Under the pieces are notes generated by a model that worked only from the letters and a program-made list of their open reading frames with translations, was not told the DNA's origin and ran no database searches. A stretch of 11,921 bases of DNA from CAZOIA01 sp964579675 (GTDB lineage: Bacteria > Planctomycetota > Phycisphaerae > UBA1845 > PWPN01): assembly GCA_964579675.1 (NCBI GenBank), contig CAZOIA010000169.1, forward strand, positions 1 through 11,921. Reading direction: 5' to 3'. This document shows, piece after piece, positions 1 through 6,469 of this stretch. Position 1 is the first letter of the stretch; every line of letters starts with the position of its first letter. The translations under genes were made by a program, and so were the position numbers.

Positions 1-2
1 AT

Positions 3-305
3 GATACAGAAATTACTAAAAATTACTGGTGTGACCCGGGTATTGCTGCCCAAAGCATTCTTCTGGGAGCAACCGAGAAGGGATTAGGGGGGTGTATATT
101 TGCCTCGGTAAAAAGAGATGAGCTGAGGTCTGCCTTAAAAATTACCGAAAGATATGAGATTCTGTATGTATTGGCTATTGGTAAACCTAAAGAAAAAGTT
201 GTGCTTGAAACAGTTGGTCCCGAGGGAGACATAAAATATTGGCGGGATAACCAGGGAGTCCATCATGTACCTAAAAGAACTCTTGAAGAGATTATCATTA
301 AATGA
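3..305 (+). CDS. Nitroreductase family protein, C-terminal part (5' end outside window)
   Basis: This open frame enters from the left edge and ends at TGA 303-305, giving 100 residues of a C-terminus. The stretch WCDPGIAAQSILLGATEKGL matches the helix of FMN-dependent nitroreductases in which an Asp-x-Gly/Ala-x-Ala-x-Gln pattern precedes a Gly-Leu-Gly turn. It is followed by a strand reading ILYVLAIGKPKE and a tail HHVPKRTLEEII, both typical of this family in anaerobes. Members are cytoplasmic flavoproteins that reduce nitro groups, quinones or flavins with NAD(P)H; the substrate cannot be told from this fragment. The N-terminal FMN-binding Arg/Ser segment is missing only because the window starts inside the gene. 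Codon use is AT-rich, like the next two genes. A hairpin terminator about 50 bases downstream probably ends its transcript. Family assignment is good; specific function is unknown. Confidence 0.85.
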   Translation, partial: DTEITKNYWCDPGIAAQSILLGATEKGLGGCIFASVKRDELRSALKITERYEILYVLAIGKPKEKVVLETVGPEGDIKYWRDNQGVHHVPKRTLEEIIIK

Positions 306-354
306 TTTAAAGTAATAGATAAATGTGTTATTATTTAAAATAAAAATAAATCAG

Positions 355-390
355 AAAATAGGTTACTGTCTATAAGACAGCCTATTTTTT
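355..390 (+). terminator. Rho-independent terminator between nitroreductase and cyclophilin genes
   Basis: The arms AAAATAGG and CTGTC pair with GACAG and CCTATTTT around a TATAA loop, with a 3-base TTA bulge on the 5' side. The 3' arm runs directly into a T-tract. The T-tract ends only about six bases before the Shine-Dalgarno of the next gene, so the hairpin could also sit in that gene's 5' leader. Confidence 0.7.
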
Positions 391-406
391 ATTATGAAAG
401 GAAAAC

Positions 407-934
407 ATGAGTAAAAATCCAATTACTACAATAAATATGGAAAATGGAAAATCGATAACAATTGAGCTGTATCCCGAGATTGCTCCCGATACTGTAAATA
501 ATTTTATTTCACTTATAAAGAAAAAATTTTATGATGGTCTTTTATTTCATAGAGTTATTGCAGATTTTATGATTCAAGGAGGGTGTCCTAAGGGAACAGG
601 AACTGGTGGGCCTGGCTATAAAATAAAAGGGGAATTTTTATCGAATGGTTTTAAGAATGATTTAAAACATAAAGAAGGCGTGATAAGCATGGCGCGTAGC
701 AGCGAGCCAAATAGTGCAGGCTCGCAATTTTTTATAATGCACAAAGATGCACAACATTTGGATGGAAGTTATGCAGGATTTGGTAAAGTAATTGAAGGAA
801 TGGATGAAATTGATAGAATGGTAAATGTTAAGAAAGATAGAAATGATAAGCCGATTATTTCAGAGATTATAAAGGAAATAACTATTAACTGTTTTGGAGA
901 AGATTATCCTAAACCCGAAATAGAAATGAGCTGA
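407..934 (+). CDS. Cyclophilin-type peptidyl-prolyl cis-trans isomerase
   Basis: The 175-residue protein is a single cyclophilin domain, the usual length for a bacterial cytosolic member. It catalyses cis-trans isomerisation of peptide bonds before proline and so helps protein folding. Key elements are in order: FHRVIADFMIQGG at residues 47-59, with the catalytic Arg49, Phe54 and Gln57; MARSSEPNSAGSQFFI at 95-110; and LDGSYAGFGKV at 118-128. The position of the cyclosporin-contacting Trp of human CypA appears to be His117, a common change in bacteria. There is no signal peptide or membrane segment, so it should be cytoplasmic. The ATG at 407 is preceded by AAAGGA at 397-402. The gene stands alone between two hairpin terminators, so it is probably monocistronic. 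Family is certain; in vivo clients are unknown. Confidence 0.95.
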   Translation: MSKNPITTINMENGKSITIELYPEIAPDTVNNFISLIKKKFYDGLLFHRVIADFMIQGGCPKGTGTGGPGYKIKGEFLSNGFKNDLKHKEGVISMARSSEPNSAGSQFFIMHKDAQHLDGSYAGFGKVIEGMDEIDRMVNVKKDRNDKPIISEIIKEITINCFGEDYPKPEIEMS

Positions 935-957
935 AAAAGGGGACAACCTACTTTTTT
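934..957 (+). terminator. Possible terminator after the cyclophilin gene
   Basis: AAAAAG (934-939) can pair with CTTTTT (951-956), with a short GG/CC stem inside, and a pyrimidine-rich stretch follows. The stem is mostly A-T and overlaps the stop codon, so it is weak. The core GGGGACAACCTACTTTTT also resembles short repeats seen in intergenic regions of many uncultured bacteria, so it could be a repeat remnant rather than a dedicated terminator. Confidence 0.4.
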
Positions 958-1003
958 CCATCTTTTCTTTCTCTTTCTTAACTCAATACTATATTAAATA
1001 GTT

Positions 1004-1032
1004 TTGACGAAATAGAGATACTGTGTTACTAT
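1004..1032 (+). promoter_or_regulatory. Candidate sigma-70 promoter of nikR
   Basis: TTGACG (1004-1009) matches five of six bases of the -35 consensus. After a 17-base spacer, TACTAT (1027-1032) matches four of six bases of the -10 consensus. Transcription would start near 1039, leaving a leader of about 25 bases. The -10 box lies inside the inverted repeat proposed as the NikR operator. Confidence 0.5.
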
Positions 1033-1049
1033 TTTAATAATAGTAATAC
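1023..1049 (+). promoter_or_regulatory. Candidate NikR operator in front of nikR
   Basis: A 27-base inverted repeat has 11-base arms (one mismatch) around a TTAAT centre. In half-site form it reads GTGTTAC-N13-GTAATAC. From memory, this agrees with the GTGTTAC-N13/14-GTAACAC type of NikR site described by comparative genomics for deltaproteobacteria; the E. coli type is GTATGA-N16-TCATAC. It ends 15 bases before the nikR ATG and covers the candidate -10 box, so binding would block its own promoter. The symmetry and position are seen directly; the regulator is inferred. Confidence 0.7.
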
Positions 1050-1064
1050 TAATAGGAGAAATTA

Positions 1065-1481
1065 ATGTCCGATATAATCCGCTTCGGAGTATCCTTAGAA
1101 AAAGAACTTTTAGAAAAATTTGATAAACTTATCAAAGAAAAAAAATATTCCAATCGCTCGGAAGCGATTAGAGATTTAATTAGAGAAAATTTAGTTAAGA
1201 GAGAATGGATAGAGGGAAAGGAAGTTGCAGGAGCAATTACTTTAGTCTTTGACCACCACAAGAGGGAACTAGTAAATACTTTAACCGATATCCAGCATGA
1301 CTTTTACCAGTTGATTATCTCCAGCCAACACATTCACTTAGATCACGATAATTGTCTGGAGATAATAGTGGTAAGAGGGAAACCAAAAGAGGTGAGGGAG
1401 CTGGCGGACAAATTAAGAGCAACTAAAGGGGTAAAATACGGATCTTTGTCTATAGCTACCACCGGGAAAGAGCTGGTGTAG
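1065..1481 (+). CDS. nikR: Nickel-responsive transcriptional regulator NikR
   Basis: The 138-residue protein has the two-part layout of NikR and the usual family length. Residues 1-50 form a ribbon-helix-helix DNA-binding domain: a strand IIRFGVSLEKELLEKF, then a helix containing SNRSEAIRDLIRENL. Residues 55-135 form the ACT-like nickel-binding tetramerisation domain. The four high-affinity nickel ligands of E. coli NikR (His76, His87, His89, Cys95) align with His78, His89, His91 and Cys97. Binding of Ni(II) normally increases DNA affinity and represses nickel uptake genes. The ATG has a clear AGGAG at 1054-1058. No nickel transporter or nickel enzyme lies in the window, so its targets are unknown apart from the likely autoregulatory site directly upstream. 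Confidence 0.95.
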   Translation: MSDIIRFGVSLEKELLEKFDKLIKEKKYSNRSEAIRDLIRENLVKREWIEGKEVAGAITLVFDHHKRELVNTLTDIQHDFYQLIISSQHIHLDHDNCLEIIVVRGKPKEVRELADKLRATKGVKYGSLSIATTGKELV

Positions 1482-1487
1482 GGAAAT

Positions 1488-1517
1488 AGTTTTCAGTTTT
1501 CGGTTGACAGTTTTCAG
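1488..1517. repeat. Short direct repeats (AGTTTTCAG-type) downstream of nikR
   Basis: AGTTTTCAG occurs at 1488-1496 and again at 1509-1517, with a related CAGTTTTCG between them (1494-1502). Such short T-rich tandem motifs are often seen between genes in AT-rich uncultured bacteria. There are too few copies, with irregular spacing, for a CRISPR. Confidence 0.5.
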
Positions 1518-1531
1518 ATTTAAATTACAAT

Positions 1532-1559
1532 AAAAAGGCTAATGGCTTTATATTTTTTT
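1532..1559 (+). terminator. Weak candidate terminator of nikR
   Basis: AAGGC can pair with GCTTT through one G-T wobble around a TAATG loop, and TATATTTTTTTA follows. The stem is short and A-T rich. Its location about 55 bases after the nikR stop fits termination, but the hairpin alone is marginal. Confidence 0.4.
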
Positions 1560-1613
1560 ACCTTATAAGTAACACAAAATTGAAAAAAGTATGTAGTTAA
1601 GAAGAAAAAAAAA

Positions 1614-2303
1614 TCAGAAGACGGAATCCCAGAAGATTATATCTAACAGACCTTCATGGGTGGGAACAGCATCCACGGTCAATCGACCGTGCCGGCCCAG
1701 CATCGCCTGTCGGGCATTGATGAGAAGGTTGAACAGGACCTGAAGGAGTTGATTCTCATTTGCGCGGACGGCCAGTCCGGGATCGATCTGGAGATTAAGG
1801 CTTATGTTGTCCCGGTCCAGATCGCGACAGAGGCAGCCGACGGCGTTTTCGACGATCTCGCGAACTTTGATCGTTTTGGCGGCACCGTCGGGCTGCTTGG
1901 CCAGACCGATGACGCGATCGGCCATCTGGCGCATGGTGGCGGCGCGTTCGAGGGTCTTGGTCAGGGCGATGCGCATCAATTCAACGTCGGCGGTGTCGAG
2001 CGCCTGTCTGGCGTAGGCGACGACGGGCGTGAACAGGTTGTTGAACTCATGGGCGATAACGGCGGCCGTTGTCCCGATGCTGGCCAGCTTCTGAGCGTGG
2101 CGAAGCTGGCTTTTGATCTGCTGGAACTGGCCGGCCAGTTCGTCCAACTGGGCTTGTAGTGCGTATTCATCTTTAGCTAGAGTATCGGCGTCCGGGGCAG
2201 GAGGGGGGACCTGTGGGGTCTGGAGCGGCGGGCCGGGGGTCCGATCCTCCGTGGGGCGAGGGGGTGGGATACGTACGGGCGTTTTTGGAGGCCGGGAGGC
2301 CAT
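1614..2303 (-). CDS. Soluble sensor histidine kinase, C-terminally truncated at the junction
   Basis: The frame encodes 229 residues. Residues 1-40 are a Pro-rich, probably disordered tail, and 46-72 look like a coiled coil. The dimerisation/phosphoacceptor domain contains IAHEFNNL with the phosphorylatable His85. The ATP-binding domain starts normally and includes the N box NLLINARQA at 192-200. Then it stops: the G1 (DxGxG), F and G2 boxes are missing, and the last eight or so residues (IIFWDSVF) come from the AT-rich side of the junction. As written the protein could not bind ATP fully. There is no membrane segment or sensor domain, so an intact version would be a cytoplasmic kinase of the NtrB/HATPase type. 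GAGGAG at 2309-2314 supports the ATG at 2303. No response regulator is nearby. Confidence 0.85.
   Translation of the reverse strand: MASRPPKTPVRIPPPRPTEDRTPGPPLQTPQVPPPAPDADTLAKDEYALQAQLDELAGQFQQIKSQLRHAQKLASIGTTAAVIAHEFNNLFTPVVAYARQALDTADVELMRIALTKTLERAATMRQMADRVIGLAKQPDGAAKTIKVREIVENAVGCLCRDLDRDNISLNLQIDPGLAVRANENQLLQVLFNLLINARQAMLGRHGRLTVDAVPTHEGLLDIIFWDSVF
1615..1655. other. Junction between AT-rich and GC-rich DNA
   Basis: The sequence to the left of about 1635 is poly-A/T rich with AT-biased genes; to the right it is GC-rich with GC-ending codons through to the end of the window. The change happens within a few tens of bases and falls inside a histidine kinase gene read from the right. 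No inverted repeats, att-like duplication or integrase is visible at the seam. The exact breakpoint cannot be fixed by eye. Confidence 0.75.
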
Positions 2304-2331
2304 TTGCGCTCCTCATGATTGTCCGTGGTAA

Positions 2332-2436
2332 GTGTCAGGGTTATCGGCAGCGGCGACAAATGAACTTGAGAGGCCCTGACACACGTGGTGTCTTTGGCGT
2401 ACGGGGTCGCCTGCCTGTTCCCCCGGGCGGACAGGC
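2332..2436. promoter_or_regulatory. Inverted-repeat cluster in the divergent region
   Basis: Three possible stems lie between the kinase and the small + gene. GTGTCAGGG (2332-2340) is exactly complementary to CCCTGACAC (2374-2382), nine bases. GACAC (2378-2382) can instead pair with GTGTC (2388-2392) around ACGTG. GCCTGT (2413-2418) pairs with ACAGGC (2431-2436). The first two share bases and exclude each other. They could be operator half-sites or a leader RNA; no T-tract follows any of them. Confidence 0.45.
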
Positions 2437-2475
2437 CCCCGGGAGCGGATGACCCAATTAACATGGGTATGAGTG

Positions 2476-2763
2476 ATGGACCTCGCAAGCCGCCTGGAAT
2501 CACTGCTGACCCTGGCTGAGGAGATCGGGGTGGACGTGCGGGCTGAGCCGATGGGCGGTGAAGGGGGCGGCCTGTGCCGGCTTCGCGACAAGCCCGTCCT
2601 GTTCGTCGACACGTCGGCTGATCTGGCCACCCGCTACGATCGAACCGTGGCGGCAATGGCGTCGCTGGAGGAACTGGACGGGCATTACCTCGTGCCGGAG
2701 ATACGGCAGGATATCGATCGGCAACGGGAACCGCCCGAGCGAGGCGGGCGGAGCCAGGATTGA
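2476..2763 (+). CDS. Small conserved-looking protein of unknown function
   Basis: This 95-residue protein (ATG at 2476, or 96 residues from the adjoining GTG at 2473) is soluble, acidic and has no signal peptide. Residues 1-20 form an amphipathic helix (MDLASRLESLLTLAEEIGVD). A Gly-rich turn (MGGEGGGLCRLR) follows, then a strand PVLFVDTSADLATRYDRTV and an acidic helix ending in a charged, probably disordered tail. I believe similar short proteins are annotated as hypothetical in planctomycetes, but I cannot name a domain. Codon use matches its GC-rich neighbours and it does not overlap a better frame. An in-frame TGA at 2470-2472 excludes a longer start, and no strong Shine-Dalgarno is visible. 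It faces the permease gene with only 10 bases between the stops. Confidence 0.7.
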   Translation: MDLASRLESLLTLAEEIGVDVRAEPMGGEGGGLCRLRDKPVLFVDTSADLATRYDRTVAAMASLEELDGHYLVPEIRQDIDRQREPPERGGRSQD

Positions 2764-2773
2764 GAATGGATAA

Positions 2774-5716
2774 TCAGGTCGTCTGCAGGGCGTCAATGAT
2801 GTTGTTGCGGGAGGCATGTCGGGCGGGGAACACGCCGGCAATCAAGCATACGGACATGGTGAATGCGATACCCAGGCCGACCCAGCCCCAGGGAACGGCC
2901 CACTCGGGTTTGTAGCCCCAGATGGTCACCGTCATGGCGTTCAAGCCGCGGGCGGCATGGAGGCCCAGGACTACCCCAACCATGCTGCCGAGGCACCCGA
3001 GCACCACCGCTTCGCCGATCACGAGCCGGGTCACCTGCCACTTGGTTGCTCCAATGGATCGCAACACCGCGATCTGGCGGGTGCGACTGGTAACATTCGC
3101 CATCATCAGATTGCCGACTCCCAATGCGGCGACGATCAATGCGACCATCGGGACACTGGCAAGGAGTATCGTCGCCCGCTCCAGATCGCGATCGATTCGT
3201 TGTTTCAACGCCCGGACTGAGGTGTGCAGGGGGGTTGACGAGCCGCCGTAGGCCGCGATGAGCCGCATCACCAGCTCCTCGCGAAACGCGTGCCAGCGCT
3301 GCTCCGGTGACAGCCCGGACCACTGGGCCACCGCGCTGCCGGCGAGTGATTCCTGGAAGAGGCGCAGCATCGGCGCGTCGGCCCAATGCAAGGGCGTATC
3401 GTCGGCGGGGCGGGCCCGGCATTCTTTCTCGATCCGGTCGAGTTCGGCGATCCGTTTCGGCAGGAGCGGGCGCCAGGTCTTGAGCATTCCGGCCAGGGCG
3501 GCCGGCTTATCTAGGGGTGGGGGCGATTCGGCTTGGAACTCGGGCGGCGGGGGCTTCGAGGGCAGGTCGAAGTTGATCAGGAACATGCTCACGACGTCGT
3601 GGGCCCCGAAGACCCGCTGGGCATCGGCGAATGTCCCCATGACCACGAACACCGAGGCCTGCAGCAGGAGCCCACCCTGGTTGAAGTAGTTGGCGGCGAT
3701 GTCCAGCGCGGGCGAAGTAACCACGCCGGCGATCTCGAACAGCACGGGCGGTTTGTCGCTGTCTTTGAGCTGGATCGGGACCTTGTCCCGGTAGGTCAGC
3801 TTCTGGGCCCGGGTGAACTGCGGCGTGACGAGGACGTAACCGCCTCGCTTGAGCTTGGCGATGGCCTCGGCCTGGTTGCCCTCGACGAACTCAAGGTTGG
3901 CGATTTTGAAGAAGCCGTCCGGGTCGCCCGCGACGAAATGGGACCAGGGGAAGTGAAAGAAACCTCTCCCGTACACGGTGCAGCGCAGGCCTTCGTTGAC
4001 CAGACAACTGGAGGCTATCCCCGGCTTCTGCTGGATCTGCTGAGCCCGCGAGCGTGGGATCGGGGGCGTGATGAAGACGAAAGCCTCGGCAAAGTCCCGG
4101 GGGAAATCCCACCCGGCAGCAAGCGACTTGCTGTGCACGACGAGCGAGACGATCAACGACAACCCGACCATCAGTCCACAGCAGATGGTGGCGGATCGCC
4201 AGGCGGCCCGGCCCACCTGATCGCCAAGCAGCCGGGGGCGTACGCGAAGCACCCCGGCAGCCAGCAGGACCGCGAGTTGGCCGATCACACGGATCAGCAC
4301 CGGCGTAACGAGGGCGTAACCCGCGTAGAGGGACGTGACGGCGGCAACGGGATAGAACGCGTTGAGTAGCCACTTCGGGGCCGGCAAATAGGCGATCATG
4401 TACGAGTGGCCGGCGATCATCCCGATGCCCACGAGGGCCGCCACCCACGTCAGCACCACCGGGGGCGGTTGGGACTGCGGCCGGGAAGCGGTCAAGGGTG
4501 AGACCCGCAAGGCCTGGAGGACCGGGAGGCCCGCCCCGGCCAGCGTGGTGATGCCCCCGCCGATCAAGGCCAGCAACAGACCCGTCTTGCTGATCGCCAA
4601 CTCACCGACGTACTCCGGGGCCATCCAGACGGTCAACCTCGCCAGACCCAGGCCGACCGGTATGCCCAGGATCATGCCGAGAACACCCAGCGGCACCGCT
4701 TCGCTGAGCACGAGCATGGCGATCTGGATCCGCGTCGCGCCCAGGCAACGCAGCATCCCCAACTGCCCGATACGCTCCACCATGCCCATGCTCAGGGTGG
4801 AAAGAATGATGAAGAAACCGGTGAACAACGCCACGCTGGAGAGCAGGAGCAACACGAAGCCGGTCTGTCTCTCGGCGTTCTCGACCTGCCTGAGCTTGCC
4901 CTCGGCCGATGTGACCAGGAAATCCTGGTTCTGGCGATCGACGATATCGCGAACCGCGTTTTCCGTATTCCGCAGGGCCTTGGGTGATGCGTCGTTCAGG
5001 ATCATGTCGATCTTGGTGACGCGGGGAGCGTCGTCGGCGAACTGGGCCAGAGCCTGGACCTTCTGGAGCATGGTCACCACGACCGGCAATTGCCGCTTGG
5101 CGACGCGACGGCGCTCGATGATGCCCACCAGGGTGAAGGTCGCCCACTTCTCGAGCGGGCCGTCGTCGGCGCCGACCGACGGCGTGGCTCGCAGCACGAA
5201 GCGATCGCCGATTTCCAAGCCGAGCTGGGCGGCCAATTCTCGCTCGGCCACGGCGGCATCGGTGTCCTCAGGCGTGAGCAGCCGGCCTCCGCCGGGGACG
5301 CGCTCCCCGCTGTAGTCTCTGAAGAGGTATTCGGTTCTCGGGTCGATGCCGATGGCCTGGACGGGCTCGCCGGGAAGCTGGACCGGCCGCGTCGCGCCGG
5401 GTGGTCCTCCCAGCGGGTGGAGCATCATGTAGTGCTCGAGCCGGCAGGTTACGTCCCTGACGTTGTCAAGGGCGGCGACCTCCCCGGTGAGCGACTGGTA
5501 AACGGTTCCCACCGGGCCGTGGACGGACTCGATGGACAGGTGGCTTCGACCGATCCAGAACCACACCTGGTCCTGCAGGGCCAGCCGCACCGACTCGTAC
5601 GCGCAGGTCACCCACACGACCACGCCCACCCCCAGGGCGATCGCCCCCACCGCTCCGGCGGTCCGACCGGGCCTAACCTGCCAGTTCCGTATACCGAGTT
5701 GCGACCAGTGCCGCAT
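2774..5716 (-). CDS. ABC transporter permease with two FtsX domains (MacB/Lol-type)
   Basis: Read from the ATG at 5716 the protein has 980 residues. Segment 19-40 is the first membrane helix. About 45-280 is a MacB-like extracytoplasmic domain. About 287-412 is the first FtsX core, with the cytoplasmic coupling stretch MVERIGQLGMLRCLGATRIQ. Further membrane helices lie at about 420-490 and 508-527. A second large extracytoplasmic domain (530-845) includes a Pro-rich stretch near 718-736. The last FtsX core (848-977) has the matching TRQIAVLRSIGATKWQV. Such permeases do not usually pass substrate through the membrane themselves; they couple ATP hydrolysis to movement of the periplasmic domains for lipoprotein, lipid or peptide extraction. 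The gene overlaps the 3' end of the ATPase gene by 44 bases, so the two are co-translated. The substrate is unknown and no MFP adaptor is present. Confidence 0.9.
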   Translation of the reverse strand: MRHWSQLGIRNWQVRPGRTAGAVGAIALGVGVVVWVTCAYESVRLALQDQVWFWIGRSHLSIESVHGPVGTVYQSLTGEVAALDNVRDVTCRLEHYMMLHPLGGPPGATRPVQLPGEPVQAIGIDPRTEYLFRDYSGERVPGGGRLLTPEDTDAAVAERELAAQLGLEIGDRFVLRATPSVGADDGPLEKWATFTLVGIIERRRVAKRQLPVVVTMLQKVQALAQFADDAPRVTKIDMILNDASPKALRNTENAVRDIVDRQNQDFLVTSAEGKLRQVENAERQTGFVLLLLSSVALFTGFFIILSTLSMGMVERIGQLGMLRCLGATRIQIAMLVLSEAVPLGVLGMILGIPVGLGLARLTVWMAPEYVGELAISKTGLLLALIGGGITTLAGAGLPVLQALRVSPLTASRPQSQPPPVVLTWVAALVGIGMIAGHSYMIAYLPAPKWLLNAFYPVAAVTSLYAGYALVTPVLIRVIGQLAVLLAAGVLRVRPRLLGDQVGRAAWRSATICCGLMVGLSLIVSLVVHSKSLAAGWDFPRDFAEAFVFITPPIPRSRAQQIQQKPGIASSCLVNEGLRCTVYGRGFFHFPWSHFVAGDPDGFFKIANLEFVEGNQAEAIAKLKRGGYVLVTPQFTRAQKLTYRDKVPIQLKDSDKPPVLFEIAGVVTSPALDIAANYFNQGGLLLQASVFVVMGTFADAQRVFGAHDVVSMFLINFDLPSKPPPPEFQAESPPPLDKPAALAGMLKTWRPLLPKRIAELDRIEKECRARPADDTPLHWADAPMLRLFQESLAGSAVAQWSGLSPEQRWHAFREELVMRLIAAYGGSSTPLHTSVRALKQRIDRDLERATILLASVPMVALIVAALGVGNLMMANVTSRTRQIAVLRSIGATKWQVTRLVIGEAVVLGCLGSMVGVVLGLHAARGLNAMTVTIWGYKPEWAVPWGWVGLGIAFTMSVCLIAGVFPARHASRNNIIDALQTT

Positions 5717-6413
5717 TGCCGGGCTCCAACTGATCGATGGTGCCGATGATCTCACCGTCCTTGAGCACGTGGATCCGATCAGCGTAAGATGCCGCCGCCG
5801 CCTCGTGGGTCACCATCAATACCGTCTTGCCGAGCTCGTGGGCCAGTTGCCGGAGCAGCTCCCAGATTTCCACCGCACTGATCGAATCGAGATTCCCGGT
5901 GGGCTCATCGGCCAGGACGAGGGCAGGGTCATTCAACAGCGCGCGTGCGATGGCGACCCGCTGCTGCTCCCCGCCGGACATCGCCTGGGGGCGATGATTC
6001 ACGCGCTGTTGAAGGTGGACGAGTCGGATCATCTCGGTCACCCGCGGCCCGATCTGCGATGCGGAGAGGCCATCCACCAGCAGAGGCACCGCGATGTTCT
6101 CGGCCGCGGTCAACGTGGGCAGTAGATTGTAAGTCTGGAAAATGATGCCCATGCGGCGTCGGCGAAAGAGCGTGCGTTTGCGGTCCGACATCCGGGTGAT
6201 GTCCCTGCCCTCGATGCGCACCGCGCCGGTATCGGGCAGGTCGAGCCCCCCCGCCAGATGCAACAGGGTGCTTTTGCCGGACCCGCTAGCCCCCATGATC
6301 GCCGCCAGTTGGCCGTCCTCCACCCGCAGCGATACGCCCGCCAGGGCCCGGATCACCTGATCACCGAGACGGTAGGTCTTCGAGAGGTCTGCGATTTCCA
6401 GTACTGCGCTCAT
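5673..6413 (-). CDS. ABC transporter ATP-binding protein (MacB/LolD type)
   Basis: The 246-residue protein is a complete nucleotide-binding domain. Walker A is GASGSGKST at 41-49, the Q-loop Gln is at 93 in FQTYNLLP, the signature is MSGGEQQ at 145-151, Walker B is ALVLADEP at 164-171, followed by TGNLD, and the switch His is at 203. The FQTYNLLPTLTAAENI and DEPTGNLD stretches are typical of the LolD/MacB/FtsE group, which pairs with FtsX-type permeases, in keeping with the next gene. It hydrolyses ATP on the cytoplasmic face to drive that permease. The Leu-to-Met change at the first signature position is tolerated in the family. Upstream there is no strong Shine-Dalgarno. The gene is divergent from the phosphoesterase, with 53 bases between the starts that may hold promoters for both. 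Confidence 0.95.
   Translation of the reverse strand: MSAVLEIADLSKTYRLGDQVIRALAGVSLRVEDGQLAAIMGASGSGKSTLLHLAGGLDLPDTGAVRIEGRDITRMSDRKRTLFRRRRMGIIFQTYNLLPTLTAAENIAVPLLVDGLSASQIGPRVTEMIRLVHLQQRVNHRPQAMSGGEQQRVAIARALLNDPALVLADEPTGNLDSISAVEIWELLRQLAHELGKTVLMVTHEAAAASYADRIHVLKDGEIIGTIDQLEPGNAALVATRYTELAG
5714..5727 (-). promoter_or_regulatory. Shine-Dalgarno and start of the permease inside the ATPase gene
   Basis: GGAG (complement of 5724-5727) lies seven bases before ATG 5716. Starting here gives MRHWSQLGIRNW, the usual short cytoplasmic lead into the first membrane helix of FtsX permeases. The frame is open up to 5755, but those 13 extra residues have no such support. Confidence 0.7.
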
Positions 6414-6452
6414 TGGTTGTAACCGGCTCCGTCGAGGATTACATTGCCCGGC

Positions 6453-6469
6453 GGAGGCGTGCCCGCATG
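6453..6469 (+). promoter_or_regulatory. Shine-Dalgarno fixing the phosphoesterase start
   Basis: GGAGG at 6453-6457 lies nine bases before ATG 6467. The frame is open back to a TTG at 6413, but the metal-binding DLH motif then falls unusually far from the N-terminus, and the extension is Arg-rich and family-unlike, so 6467 is preferred. Confidence 0.75.

Noticed and set aside
1488..1517. Possible CRISPR or tandem array
   Set aside because: There are only two full copies of a 9-mer and one related copy, with unequal spacing, and no cas gene.
3533..4369. 278-codon open frame on the + strand
   Set aside because: It is fully antisense to the ABC permease and is Asp/Glu/Gly/Arg-rich without any recognisable fold.
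5717..5755. Longer N-terminus for the permease
   Set aside because: There is no Shine-Dalgarno at the earlier start. The internal ATG at 5716 has GGAG and gives the standard short N-terminal segment before the first membrane helix.
6413..6466. Longer N-terminus for the phosphoesterase, from TTG 6413
   Set aside because: The extension is Arg-rich and unlike the family, while ATG 6467 has a GGAGG at proper distance and places the first metal motif at residue 8.
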